NCBI GenBank assembly: GCA_905221605.1
Contig: CAJNDS010002139.1
Location: 560,001 to 624,000, forward strand
Reading direction: 5' to 3'
DNA: 64,000 nt
From: Symbiodinium natans
Lineage: Eukaryota > Sar > Dinophyceae > Suessiales > Symbiodiniaceae
Below the pieces are notes generated by a model. The model was given only the letters and a program-made list of their open reading frames with translations, was not told where the DNA came from and made no database searches. This document shows, piece after piece, positions 9,999 to 20,365 of the stretch (position 1 is its first letter; each line of letters opens with the position of its first letter). The translations under genes were made by a program, and so were the position numbers.

Positions 9999-10288
9999 AA
10001 GTTCTGGCACCAGGTCATCTGACAGCGGCATAAGGCACGAACTGAGGGCAAGGTACCCCAAAAACCTTCTTGTTGCGTGTAACTCGAGACCTCCAAGCAC
10101 TGCAACAGAATCTGCCACACATGCTCCAGACCACAACGAATGTCACCAACTCAGGCGCACCAGCCTCAATGGCAGGAACTTTGTTGGACAAGTGCAAGGT
10201 CAGAAGCGCTGTGCACCAAACCGCGGGCACAGCAGCTGCCACAGCGGCTACCTCGGGAAGGCTCAGGATGAGCCCACTCCAAACACAC

Positions 10289-10330
10289 ACTCCTGGACTC
10301 CTGGACTCCTGGACTCCTGGACTCCTGGAC
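10289..10330. repeat. 8-bp tandem repeat ACTCCTGG
   Basis: Five and a quarter perfect copies of ACTCCTGG. Confidence 0.95.
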
Positions 10331-11494
10331 CATGCGCATGGCCCCTCAACCCCCCCCCCCCAGGTCGGTAGTTGCACGATGGACCCCTGTGGACTCCGTG
10401 GGACCCCCTCTCCGGACCCAATGGACCCCGGGCTTCCGATCTCTTCCGCCAAAAAATATTCCCTCCACGCTGGGTTCCCTTGCTGGTTCCTATCCTGACG
10501 GGCCCGGATTCAAGAACCGGCCACATGTTCTCCGGCCTCGTGACAATGCAAAGGCGCCGCTCGCATTGCCAGCTGCAAAGAGGCGCCGGGAAGACACCAC
10601 TGGTCCTCCACCCTGGAAGTGCTCAAATCTATGGCAATAACACCATACAAAGGTGTGGAAAGTCTTTGGGTGACAATGTTTGGAACGGGTACAACAGAAC
10701 TTATGTGCAGCCGTTGATCGGCAAAACGCACAGGTCTGTGCCAGATGCCAAGACGATCTGCGATGTGCAGCTGCTTGCAATGATTGATCTTCTCATGGCG
10801 ATGCCAAAAAGCAGTAAATGCTGCGAGCATTCTCGACAGTCTGCAGCAAACTGGGTGTCATCAATGTGCAATATGGCGACGCGGAAGCAAAGCCACGCAA
10901 CCTAGAGCCGCACCGCCGTACTTTCACGCTTGGCTTTGAAGCAGTGACATAAAGAAACTACATGGAGCAGGTGCACTAAGTTGAAAAGTTCAAACTCATC
11001 AGCTCAGCCCTACGAAGGGTTTCACTGTACACCCCAACGCAAGCTGAGAACTCTCACCTCTCACTGGGCCTTGCCAGGCCCGAAACTTTCTCCAGCTCCA
11101 CGAAGCGGAACAGAAAGCCATGGACCAGCACCTTGCTGGTGTCTCTGACACGGTACTCCAAGTCCCGTGTGACTCGGACGTCGCTCCGGTCCCAGGAGCC
11201 CGTGGTGCCGGGGAACACGAGCCGACCTGGTGGCTTCCGAATATTGGGGGCTACCTTCTTTGGGTTCCCTATGATAAGGGGATCCTACTGCTTGGGGCCT
11301 ATTTTCGGGGGTCCCCTATTTCCGACTATTGGGGATATCTTATTGGGGGCCTTGGGAAAAGGGGATCCTGCTAGTTAAGATCTGTTTTAGGGGTCCCCTA
11401 TTTTCTTATAAACCCCCACCTGTCGCTGGGTTCAATGTCAAGGCCTCCTTCTTGATGCGGCACTGCAAAATGCAGTACAGCGCCTGGCCATGAA
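10331..11494. other. No recognisable gene
   Basis: An open plus-strand frame at 10372-10905 includes a stretch of ordinary-looking protein (VQPLIGKTHRSVPDAKTI) but no family I recognise. It also reads GAGKT, discussed among rejected items. The sequence 11240-11400 is G-rich with recurring GGGGATCCTNCT and GGTCCCCTATTT words. Confidence 0.35.
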
Positions 11495-11568
11495 GGGCTT
11501 AGGGTTTGGGGTTTAGGGTTTAGGGTTTAGAGTTTAGAGTTTAGGGTTTAGGGTTTAGGGTTTAGGGC
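11495..11568 (+). repeat. TTTAGGG array
   Basis: About nine G-rich units, some as TTTAGAG. Last substantial telomere-type island going right. A small trace remains at 11925-11957, next to the ankyrin pseudogene. Confidence 0.85.
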
Positions 11569-11959
11569 TGCGAAAGGCAATAGAGTGCCTTGCCATTGAT
11601 GCAGGACCCCGTGGGAAAGTACTGCCAATCCTCGCCATCTTCGTCATCATGCACAGCTGGCCCAGCATAGCCTGGGGCCATACAGTACCTAGGCTGTTGA
11701 GGCTGAGGGTGGTCCCCAATTCTTGGTCCTCTTCTACAACAACTATTCTAACTCGGAGCACCTAAACCCTAAATCCGAAAGCCAAGGTTCTTGGAGGATG
11801 ACGAGAAGAATATGGCATCCGCCCAATTCGAGACGCCGAATTTCGCTACGTGCCTGCGATGTGGTTGGGTTTCGGACCGACGCCACGTGCTGAGGGAATC
11901 TTGAAGCCTTCCAAGGCTCAGGGCTTAGGGGCTTAGGGTTTGATGTTTAGGGTTTGTTG

Positions 11960-13097
11960 GGACCCCCGAGGATGAGACAGGGCATACATTGTTTTGAATC
12001 TCAAAGCCTTCCAGGAGGATCCTCCTGGCACTGTCAAGGGAGGTGCCATGGTATGCCACGACCGCGTCCTCAAAGCCCGTCATGTCCACCTGAATCGCTA
12101 TGCGCTGGAAGCCGTAGGGGAGGAAGTAAGGCAGGCCGCCGCGCTCGAACTGCTGCGTCGTTTCGTCCCAGTCGCTGTAGAACCTATCGTATTGACGCGG
12201 GCCCCTGGGCACTTCCAAGCTGGAGATCAGGCTGTCCGAGTCGATGCTTTGAAAAATGTCCACGGAGAACGTGAGACTCGAGAGGTCACAAGCGGGTGCT
12301 TTTACGCGCAAGATGCCTTTGGCCGACACGCATGCTTCGACCGACTTTCCTGCAGCACAAAGTGAGACGAGCTTGCCATCAACGGGGGTGCCCATCTTGA
12401 TCTTGATCACAACTGGCTCAGGATCTTTGATCTGTCGCCCGGAAACGTCATGAAACTTCAAGCTGAAGCGCGGCAGAGGCAGACCACCTGGCTGAAGGGG
12501 CTCTCGCACCGTTGCACGCAACAGCTCTGCGCACATCGTGTTCTCAATGTGAAGCGAGACTTCCCTGCCGTACGCCTCGAGCTGGACCTGATTCTTGCCC
12601 TTCGTCAGCCTCACTGGAAAGAACGTCCGCACCTCCTCTCGCTGCCGGATTTGCTTCGCCCGAACCGGGCCTGAAGCTGCTGAAGCGGCTTTTCTCGATG
12701 TCAGGAATTTGGTGGAGCGCGGCGTAGATCTTTCCAGCCCAGCAGGCCAGCACCGAAACATGCCCGTACCATCTTGCGTAGTCTGCCGGAGTGTAGCCAC
12801 AGCTGTCTTTAGCCGACAGGCTCCCACCCAGCCGCTTCAAGGTGCGCAGCACCGTCCCATGTCCCCATTCCGCTGCATGGTGCGCTGGAGTCTTTCCGCG
12901 ATCATCCTTTACGAAAAGATGTACACGCAGCCCTTGGAGCAAGCGCAGCACCAAGATCTAGTCCGATGCCGCCGCAACATGAGCAGCAGTCTGGCCATAC
13001 TGGTCTCGCACTGTCAGATCGGCACCCCGGCGGCTGGCCAGCTCTAGCAGCAGGGACACGTTGCCGTACCGCGCCGCGTTGACCTTCAAGCAAACTC
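11960..13097 (-). pseudogene. Broken ankyrin-repeat protein with ADP-ribosyltransferase-like tail
   Basis: Minus-strand coding that begins just after a possible 3' splice site (CCTTTTAG, about 13095). Ankyrin repeats are clear: GQTAAHVAAAS, GKTPAHHAAEWGH and GYTPADYARWYGH. An in-frame TAG at 12958-12960 falls where the repeat spacing calls for one residue, so it looks like a nonsense change. The frame then shifts around 12670-12730. The next 250 residues include a region of unknown fold and end in YHGTSLDSARRILLEGF, which resembles the HGT strand and following helix of PARP/ADP-ribosyltransferase catalytic domains. The reading is lost at about 11960, where TTTAGGG repeats resume, so most of a catalytic domain would be absent. 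The ankyrin call is solid; the ADP-ribosyltransferase call is tentative. It could be one or two exons of a larger gene. Confidence 0.6.
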
Positions 13098-14919
13098 TAA
13101 AAGGTATGCAACCACATTAAGCAGTAAACCCTCAGGCCTAACACCCCAGTTTTAAGCCGGGAAGTAGGGTACCCTTGGCGGTCCGAAGGACGCATGGGCA
13201 CTTCTTTTTTTTTGGCAAGTTGGGGGGGACTACTTTAAGAAATCGTTACTCTGCCGTATACAGCATAGAGCCCGTCGTCTGAAACCCGATGTTGTGCTGA
13301 GATTTCTCGGCCTCTCACAGGGTGCCCCCAGTTCCGTGGTTTGTCTTCGGCTTCACTGTTGTTCATTAGGCCCTGGCATCGCAGGCCAGCGGCAATGACC
13401 CTAGGCCAGCGCTTCTTGAAGATGGGCACCAGGCAACTGGAGTCCTGCCAGCTTCGTGACAAACAACCAGGCGGGGACAAGCGAAAGAATCCTGTCTGGA
13501 GGGCTGCGGGTTCCTAATAAGGGGCTGATAGCCTTGTCTTCGAAGGCTATTCTAGGGCCATGTAAGCCTTGAGGGGGTCCCGTTCCTACGCTAGGTTTCG
13601 GGCAAGACTGACAAGAATGTGTCACAAGCGCCCCAACACGCTCGAAAGATTCGTTGCTCAAATGATGCACTGACTCGGTGCCGATGCTGGTGTAGCGCTC
13701 GGCTGGCCGCGCCTTGTGGCCAGACTCCGAGGAAGCGCTGAAGCCTCACAGGGAATCGGCGCGACCCAAACTCACTCCAAAGGCGTCTATGAAAAGTCCT
13801 GCCAGGCCCCCAAAACTTCCGCGCGCAATGTTCCCAGCTTTTTCGGACAGCCCTCATCATCCGCGGGTTGTGCCTGCAAGGCACTGGGGCGAGACCCCGA
13901 CGTCCTCCTTTTTCGTCAGCTCCTCTTCCTGTAAAAGTGGGTCCATTCAAGCTGTCTCATCGGGGCTTTCGGGGTCCCTTCCTACAGCATTCCGAACTCC
14001 ATATCCGTGTGCTCGTCAGGCTCTTCGGGCTTCTCCTGACCAGCGTGAGGCTCTGTTTTAGAGTTATGGGTGTGCGTCTTGAGGCTGGTTGCCTCGGCCT
14101 CTGTGTGCGCAGCTGCTGGGGCCAGCACAGCAAGCGCCTCCGAGGGCTTCCAGGCATCAAAACGTGATCAAGGGGCGTCCAGGTCCAAGGAAGTCAGGAG
14201 CAGGGCAGGACTCAAGTAAAGAAGTGCCCACGGCAGTTTGGTGGGCCCAAAAACAGAAGGCTCGGCGGCCTGGCCTCATGTGAAGCGGTGGTCCGGCTTG
14301 CTGATGCCATGCAGGCGGCAGCCACGACTTCAACTTAAGCCCGAATTTAGGGTTTGGAGTTTAGGGTCTAGGGTGCCGAATTCTTAAAGCAAAGCAAGTC
14401 GAACCCCAAGAGCTTGTGGCTCGTATCAAACTCACCATCAAAACACCTTCTCTTTGCTGCTAGGCTGTAAAAAAAACTATAGGGGGATTACAAATCTTTG
14501 AAAATGCACTGGAACTGTGTGTCCTGAGCCTTCTTTGGGCTTTGTGGCCCATTCAGGTTGGTTGAGGGAGAACTGGGATTGGGATTCCAGGTTTGGGTTT
14601 CGGTTTGGAGCTGAAGCCAAAGGGCTCACCCACATGTGCTGACAAGCGCTGCCCATTTTGTGTGTTGTGCGGCCCCTGGAAAGGCATGCAAGCATGCTGC
14701 ACTTGGCGCAGACCCCTGGCCAGCCAGAACACCAAAGGAAAGCAACATTTACCCAAATCTCTAAGCGTGTTGTTTAAAGACATGCACTGCACAGAGGCGC
14801 AAGATCGTTAGGCGCAACAAACAAGTGACTGCACGTGACTCTACATGCCTGTGCTTGCCTGACATGTGCGGACCTGATGCAAGGCGGGCTACAAGTTGGA
14901 CACGTACGGTGCCCCCCCC
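13098..14919. other. Gene-free stretch
   Basis: Unique-looking DNA with overlapping short open frames on both strands and no recognisable motif. A single degenerate telomere-type trace lies at 14345-14373. Confidence 0.45.
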
Positions 14920-15175
14920 TCATCAAGCCCTTGAAGCCCCGTTCAAGCCCTTGAAGGGGCTTCGAAAGGGGTTGAAGGGGGGTTTCAGAGGCTTGAGGGG
15001 TGGCATGAAAGAGGGTCTTCAAGGGGGCTTCAAGGGCTTGAAGGGGGGCTTGAAGGGCTTCAAGAGAGGCTGCAAGGGCTTGAAGGGCTTTGAAGGGTAC
15101 AATGAAAGGGGGGGACTTCAAGCCCTTGGCGTTGAGGGGGCTTCGAAACCTTCAGCGCTGAAGCCCCCCTCTTCG
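14920..15175. repeat. CTTCAAGGG/CTTGAAGGG degenerate repeat
   Basis: Some 20 copies of GCTTGAAGGG, GCTTCAAGGG and GGCTTCGAA variants. Both the word and its near-complement occur, so the tract can fold on itself. The peptide-like frames through it (repeated G-L-K-G) are by-products. Confidence 0.85.
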
Positions 15176-15206
15176 TGAAGGGTCCCGGATCCTTCCTGGG
15201 ACAGCT

Positions 15207-16060
15207 GTGAGATGGTCGGATGAGCGAGAACACACGTATGAGAGTTATGTGACAAGAATCATCACGATCAGAAGCGTTGAAGAGATGAATCCGTATCTGA
15301 AGAAGGAAATTCCAAGGTATCATGATGACGAAGAAGTTAAGATGGAACAGCTTGAAGAAGTTGAAGCAAAAGTGGACAGCAAAGAAGAAGAACCCGAATG
15401 GTAAAACGATGAAGAATTGAGCGAGAAACTTCCAACGTGGTCGCACAAGTTTGAAGATGGACCACCACCGAAGCTAAACAATGCAGAACTGATGCGGATT
15501 CCTGTCACTGTTCTACAAGTTGCCGCAAGATGGAATGGCAGGAATGTTTCTCCTATCACATGTGGACGACACGGAAGTGTTCTCGACAGTTGAGAAGATT
15601 TCGATGGATTAGCAGAGTTCATGAAAGAAATGAAGCTCAAGATTGATGCGAATGGAGGATTGGTTGGATTCTTGAAAAGAAGTTTGAAGTGAAGAACAAG
15701 AACCTGGACATCGAGATGAATGCGAAGTACATCGAAGAGCTCGTTGAAAAGTTACAACTCGGGAAAAAAACCTCACAAAGAAAGCTACCGTGTTCTGCAG
15801 ACGGAGGACAGAGAATGAAAGAAGCCAAGAACGGTGAAGTTGCGGAATGCGGAAGAATACCATATCTTCAGACAGGAATCTTGCTCTGCCTGGCTCCAGA
15901 GAGACCAGACATATGTTCGAATTGAACAAATTGAGCACGACGAACGCAACTCAAGGAGACCTGGAACTGCCACGACACATCGGAAAGTATTTGACATGGC
16001 TTATCAGAAATATCACGGGAAAAGTCTTCGAAACAGAACAACTATTTTTCGAAGAATGAA
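15207..16060 (+). pseudogene. Decayed Ty1/copia pol fragment
   Basis: Plus-strand remains of a copia reverse transcriptase thumb and connection region in at least three frames. From about 15640: GFLKR..K (compare the GR/FLGR strand after the RT palm), NAKYIEELVEKL, a KLPCSADGG segment, GILLCLAPERPDI (the usual LG.L.Y.A..RPDI block), then TQGDLELPRHIGKYL (the APT..DL..L.RI.RYL block). Upstream, 15207-15600 is A/G-rich coding-like sequence with an acidic Glu-rich stretch and ELMRIPV, which I cannot place. Stops and frame changes are frequent, so this copy is old. It is not the same family as the intact copia at 53-61 kb. Confidence 0.65.
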
Positions 16061-17560
16061 TACAAGAAACAAACACCAGAAACGAGAGGAGTGGAATTTA
16101 AAAGAATTCTCTGCTGTTGATATTCGGGAAGCAAATGGAGGGGCTTTGGAACTCGGGTTTGAACTCCAAATTGGAGTATTTGAACCCAGGGTTCGAAACT
16201 CACCCCGCCCTTAACAAACTGTAAGTTCCAAACAACCCTGACCTCTGGGAGCGGTAACCTTCATTGGAGGCTGCCACTCCAAAGTAAATCTACCAGAGTT
16301 CAACTCTGAATCCAAGGCTTGGAACTGAATGTCGGATTTTTAAAGTGGTGCTTGTTTCAGTCAGATTCAAATGAAATTCTCTCTATGTTCGCAATTGGTC
16401 GAACTCTGTGTTCAAACCTGGTTGTTTGAAGCCCCAGGTTCAAGATCGAACCCGGTAGCTCCGCGCCACGTCACTCTACAGGGGAGGCGTCGGACACGTG
16501 CCGCTTCCCCTAACAAAGCCAAAGCCGCCTCTCCTGCCTCCATTAAAACATTCGACTTAGCCTCGCCACGTCACTCAGTCCTTTCCACCCTTATGGTTTC
16601 AGGGCGCGCAAGCTTGTTTTAAAGCATACGAATCCTCTCTAAACCCATCGTGCGAGCATTGTGTTTGCAAATGAGCGGCTGCACCCCCCAACTCCCTGGC
16701 ATTTTGGGAACAAATGGAGAGGGAGCGTTGCGCCCCTCTTTTACCCCCTCTTTCTGGAAACAAGCAAATGGAGAAGACTGCTCCCCTCCAACCCTTGCAC
16801 GTTTTGATTACGTCAGAATGTGCTGTCGTGTAGATTAGAATTCTAGAAAAATTCTCAATTCTGACATTCGAATAATGAACACAAGAAACGAAAAGGTGGA
16901 ATTCAGACCTTTTTCTCTACTTCTTTACTTATTCTCAACTTTTCGAAAAATGACCAAGAAACGAAAACAACTCTCTATGAGTCTTGCACTCCTCCACTAT
17001 TCCAATAATCATACAAGAAACAAACTAAGTCAGAGAGATGGAAAGAAATCTGCTCTACTTCTCTACTGATTCTCCACTTTCGAATCATAAACACAAGAAG
17101 CCAAAACAAGAACGACGGAGGTTGAATTTAATCTTGTTCTCTGCTTCTCTACTTATTCTCCACTTTTCGAATAAATAAACGCAAGAAACAAATACAAGAA
17201 ACAAGCGAGGTGGAATTTCAAGTAGGAGCAATTCTCAACTTTTCCAATTAGTCTCTTTTTCGAATCATGAACACAGAAACAAAAACGAAACAAGGGAGTG
17301 AATTCTCTACTCGTCTTTTTATTCTCTACTTTCGAAAAAATAATACAGGAACAACAACAAGAAAATTTAGAGTAGTTTTTCTTTTGAATAATGAACACCA
17401 GAAACAAAAACAAGAAACGAGGGCGGTGGAACGTAGAGTAGTCTGATTTTCGATAATAAAGGCATAATCAACATCAGAAACAAAAACAAATCAGAACTCC
17501 TCTGACATTCAAATAATGAACAGAAGAAGCAAGAAACGAGTGGGATTGATCTTCTTTCGA
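16040..17560. repeat. AT-rich degenerate repeat region
   Basis: A unit of the form CGAATAATGAACACAAGAAACNAAAACAAGAAACGAGG...TTCTCTACTTCTTTACTTATTCTCNACTTTT recurs near 16056, 16868, 17085, 17165, 17262, 17385 and 17512, with heavy divergence and irregular spacing. The piece 16190-16860 between copies has words such as GGTTCGAAC and TTTGAACCC but no gene. No coding sequence seen. Confidence 0.7.
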
Positions 17561-17915
17561 CAATTCATGATGAAATTCAACCTCGGTTGAATCAGTTCGT
17601 TTTTCGGTTGGTGCGCGGTGTTCCGAACGGGTTCAAATTCTCCGGTTCAGAAGTTCGCCAAATGAGTTCAACCCAAGTTTGATTGGAAGGAACCCTTCTT
17701 TTTTGGGGGGTTCTGCCCAGTGGCCTGTCCTTCTTCCGGACAAGTCACCTCCGCTGGGATCGGCGGACATTTGGCAGTCAAGAAGGCAATCAAGAGTCCC
17801 CCGCAGGGCATGCATTTGTTCTCTACAGAAGAAGAACAGATTGGACAGTGCGTTGCGCTTCGCTTTGATGGCGGTCCAGCGGAGGGAGCACAATCATAGC
17901 ATGCATAATGGCTGA
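17561..17915. other. Gene-free flank of YR element 1
   Basis: Open frames on both strands, no motif recognised. It lies immediately outside the presumed 3' end of the element. Confidence 0.4.
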
Positions 17916-18180
17916 TTAAAGTCTTGAGCCAAAGAAACCCGGAAAAGGGAAAACAGCCAAACTCGAAGTGCATAAGACTCTCCCGAAAGGATCACCAAGC
18001 ATATCATCACTATGCATAAAAGCACTGCCCTCGCTTCTTCTTTTTTCTCACGTGGAGACTGTGGGAGTCGGTGCACACAAAGCCTCACCTTATACCTTAG
18101 GCAACCTGTGAAGCTGGGCACACGGGCCCCTTTGCAGCTGACGGCAAGGTCATAACACTGGGAAGCATGCACCAATCCCC
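17916..18180 (-). repeat. B2 split direct repeat of element 1
   Basis: 265 bp, repeated at 18820-19084 with two mismatches by eye. It starts TTAAAGTCTTGAGCC on the plus strand and ends CACCAATCCCC. It forms the presumed 3' terminus. Confidence 0.9.
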
Positions 18181-18541
18181 TTGGGAGGCACAAGCAGATC
18201 CCCTCAAGCACTGCAAGAGTTTGCATCGTTAACAGTCAGAGCTCGGTGGTTGGCAAACATGAGCGAACGCAGGGCACAAGACGGCAGGCGCTCCAATGTT
18301 GGCTCACATGAGCAACATCAAGAACCAGCAGGCGCTCCAATGTTGGTGAACATGAGCGAACGCAGGGCCCTTTGAGAAGGGCTCGCAGAGGCGAGCACGC
18401 ATGTGAAGCTTGCAAGAGGAAGGGCGGATAGGTGGGAATACTTGGCAGTCATAACTGCGACCAACTGGAATACTCAAGATACTCGACAGGACGAGCACAA
18501 GAGGGAAGCCAGGCGACCCGACACAGGGTGGGCAGGGCGGG
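18181..18541. other. Spacer between B2 and A2
   Basis: Unique to the 3' end of the element. It holds a short internal duplication: CAGGCGCTCCAATGTTGG with ACATGAGCGAACGCAGGGC at 18256-18310 and again at 18330-18370. Confidence 0.6.
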
Positions 18542-18819
18542 AGAAATTTTGACACATTGCAGAAGCTTGAGTCTAGTGTTCAAAGCTTAATGCAAAACAC
18601 TTGTCAGCTCCAAGAACTTGCAGATGCTCATTGTTCACAAGGCACTTGAACCGGCGAACGTGCGCAAGCAATGGTGTCAGAGACTGGAAAATGAGTGCAA
18701 AAGGCCGATGAAGGAAAGTTTTCCCTTTTCCCAAAGCTCAGGCGAGCGAGCAAAAAAACGCAAAGAGGTCTTTCTCTAGGCTCAGACTTTAATGCACTAT
18801 CAACCCGTTGACCGTTAGC
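18542..18819 (-). repeat. A2 split direct repeat of element 1
   Basis: 278 bp from AGAAATTTTGACACATTGC to GACCGTTAGC on the plus strand. It is repeated at 26463-26740 with three mismatches by eye and directly abuts B1. Confidence 0.9.
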
Positions 18820-19084
18820 TTAAAGTCTTGAGCCAAAGAAACCCGGAAAAGGGAAAACAGCCAAACTCGAAGTGCATAAGACTCTCCCGAAAGGATCACC
18901 AAGCATATCATCACTATGCATAAAAGCACTGCCCTCGCTTCTTCTTTTTTCTCACGTGGAGACTGTGGGAGTCGGTGCACACAAAGCCTCACCTTATACC
19001 TTAGGCAACCTGTGAAGCTGGGCACACGGGCCCCTTTGCAGCTGACGGCAAGGCCATAACACTGGGACGCATGCACCAATCCCC
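18820..19084 (-). repeat. B1 split direct repeat of element 1
   Basis: 265-bp partner of B2, lying between the RNase H frame and A2. The B1/A2 junction reads GTTAGC-TTAAAG on the plus strand. Confidence 0.9.
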
Positions 19085-19135
19085 AACTTAACCGAAACCC
19101 AAACTAACGCCCAAGACAAGAAGGGATCTCTGCAA

Positions 19136-20357
19136 TCAAGAAAGAATCATCTCCAAGGTTTGTTGGCAAGAATCTGCTTCCAACACCACGCCTTCAAATT
19201 GAAAGGTGGACATGAGGGTCCTGGAAGGCTCGTCGGCTAAGTTTGACGGACTGGGCACTCGTGCGAACCAACTGAAGGTTTTGGCCAGGGTCTCCACCGT
19301 AAGTAAGGAGAAGCCGGGCCAACCTGGCACCTACCTGGTTGCGGGCGGAACCACTGATGAGGACGTCCCTTGTGGCGTTATTATCTATGTAGCAAACAAT
19401 GGGTCGCGAACAAATGTCATCTCTCCAGAGGACATAGGCCAACACTACGGCACAAAGTTCGGCTTCAAAGATAATCGTACTGGATTCGTCAACGCCTAAG
19501 GCACGCTGGAAGGACTCGTGAAGTTCTACCGAGAAGAACCTACGAGGCATCCCGTCAGGTCCTATGAGGACTCCGCCCAACCCACAACGGCTAGAACCAC
19601 CTGCCCTATCAAAGGCCGCATCTGTGAAGATGTAACAAGGTTGAGCGGAAAGGTTGGAGATTGTCCTCGGCGGGCCATTTTTGAGGAGGTCAATGAACAA
19701 GGTTATGGCTGAAGCCATGGCGTCGGTGATCACACACTGAGGGTCAGCTTCTGCCTGCTGCAGAGCTTTGACGCAAGTTCGGCCCAACCTTCCAAACAGC
19801 TGGCCACCAGCAAGAAGCATGCGTCCCCTGATCCGTTCCAGTTCCTTCCTGGTGGACGTTCTAACCTCCAGAAACTTCCTGTATTCGGCTGGGAGTGTTG
19901 AAGAACAAGACCTCGGAGTGAAGGAATCTGCTGAAGGAAACCAATATTCCCAGAGGATCTTCTGGCGAACTTCGGGTGTCTGCTGTGCTAAACCAGCGGG
20001 GGACAGCTTAGCGGGTTTGAAACAAGGTCCAAAAAGCCCAGAAGCTGGCACCTGGCCTGCAAGATCGACACCCTCCTTCATCAGATCTACGACTCCCAGA
20101 TCCGGGTAACCGCTGGCACGTAACATTTCCTGCCATAGCAGGAGGTTCTTCCCCTCCAGCACCTTTGCTCGCTCTGGAGGCATCGATGCCTTCAGAGCCG
20201 CCTCCTCCTCCTTTAAAGCCCCCATCCTATTCAACCAGTACTTAAACCAACCAGTCCTGACCTCTGCAGTCTCAGCCAAGGTATGGCTGGCATTGAAGTC
20301 AATGGCCTCTTCCAAAACACTTGGCAGCAAAGCGTCGAAAGGATGCCCCTTGGCCAC
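19136..20357 (-). pseudogene. RT-upstream region and RNase H of YR element 1 (RT core missing)
   Basis: The N-terminal half carries the pre-RT block seen in such elements (DLMKEGVDL, VPASGLF at about 92-109). From residue 158 onward, KFLEVRTSTRKELERIRGRM and GQLFGRLGR look like the connection after an RT. No RT motif A, B or C lies between, so roughly the whole palm seems deleted although the frame stays open across the join. RNase H follows: D246 in YIFTDAAFD, E298/E300 in IIFEAE, D325 in CYIDNN. The last conserved strand, WFARVPSPSNLADEPSR, is in another frame (19136-19330 minus), so a frameshift lies near 19270 and the true stop is at 19136. RNase H degrades the RNA strand during cDNA synthesis. 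It is the 3'-most ORF, just upstream of B1. Not functional as it stands. Confidence 0.7.
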
Positions 20358-20365
20358 GGCTGCTC

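Larger units (their letters stand above)
3639..11970. other. Telomere-repeat-rich, gene-poor region
   Basis: More than ten islands of TTTAGGG or CCCTAAA, from perfect arrays of eight units to degenerate traces, spread over about 8.3 kb and switching strand repeatedly. Between them is unique-looking DNA without credible coding potential. Compatible with a subtelomere, a healed or fused chromosome end, or interstitial arrays. The window alone cannot tell whether this is near a chromosome end. Confidence 0.7.

Noticed and set aside
10372-10905. GAGKT in an open frame as a Walker A motif
   Set aside because: Five residues only, no preceding beta strand, no Walker B and no family resemblance downstream.
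17916-19084. B repeats as LTRs of an ordinary LTR retrotransposon
   Set aside because: The two copies do not bracket the ORFs; together with A1 and A2 they form the split-repeat pattern, and the element encodes a tyrosine recombinase, not a DDE integrase.
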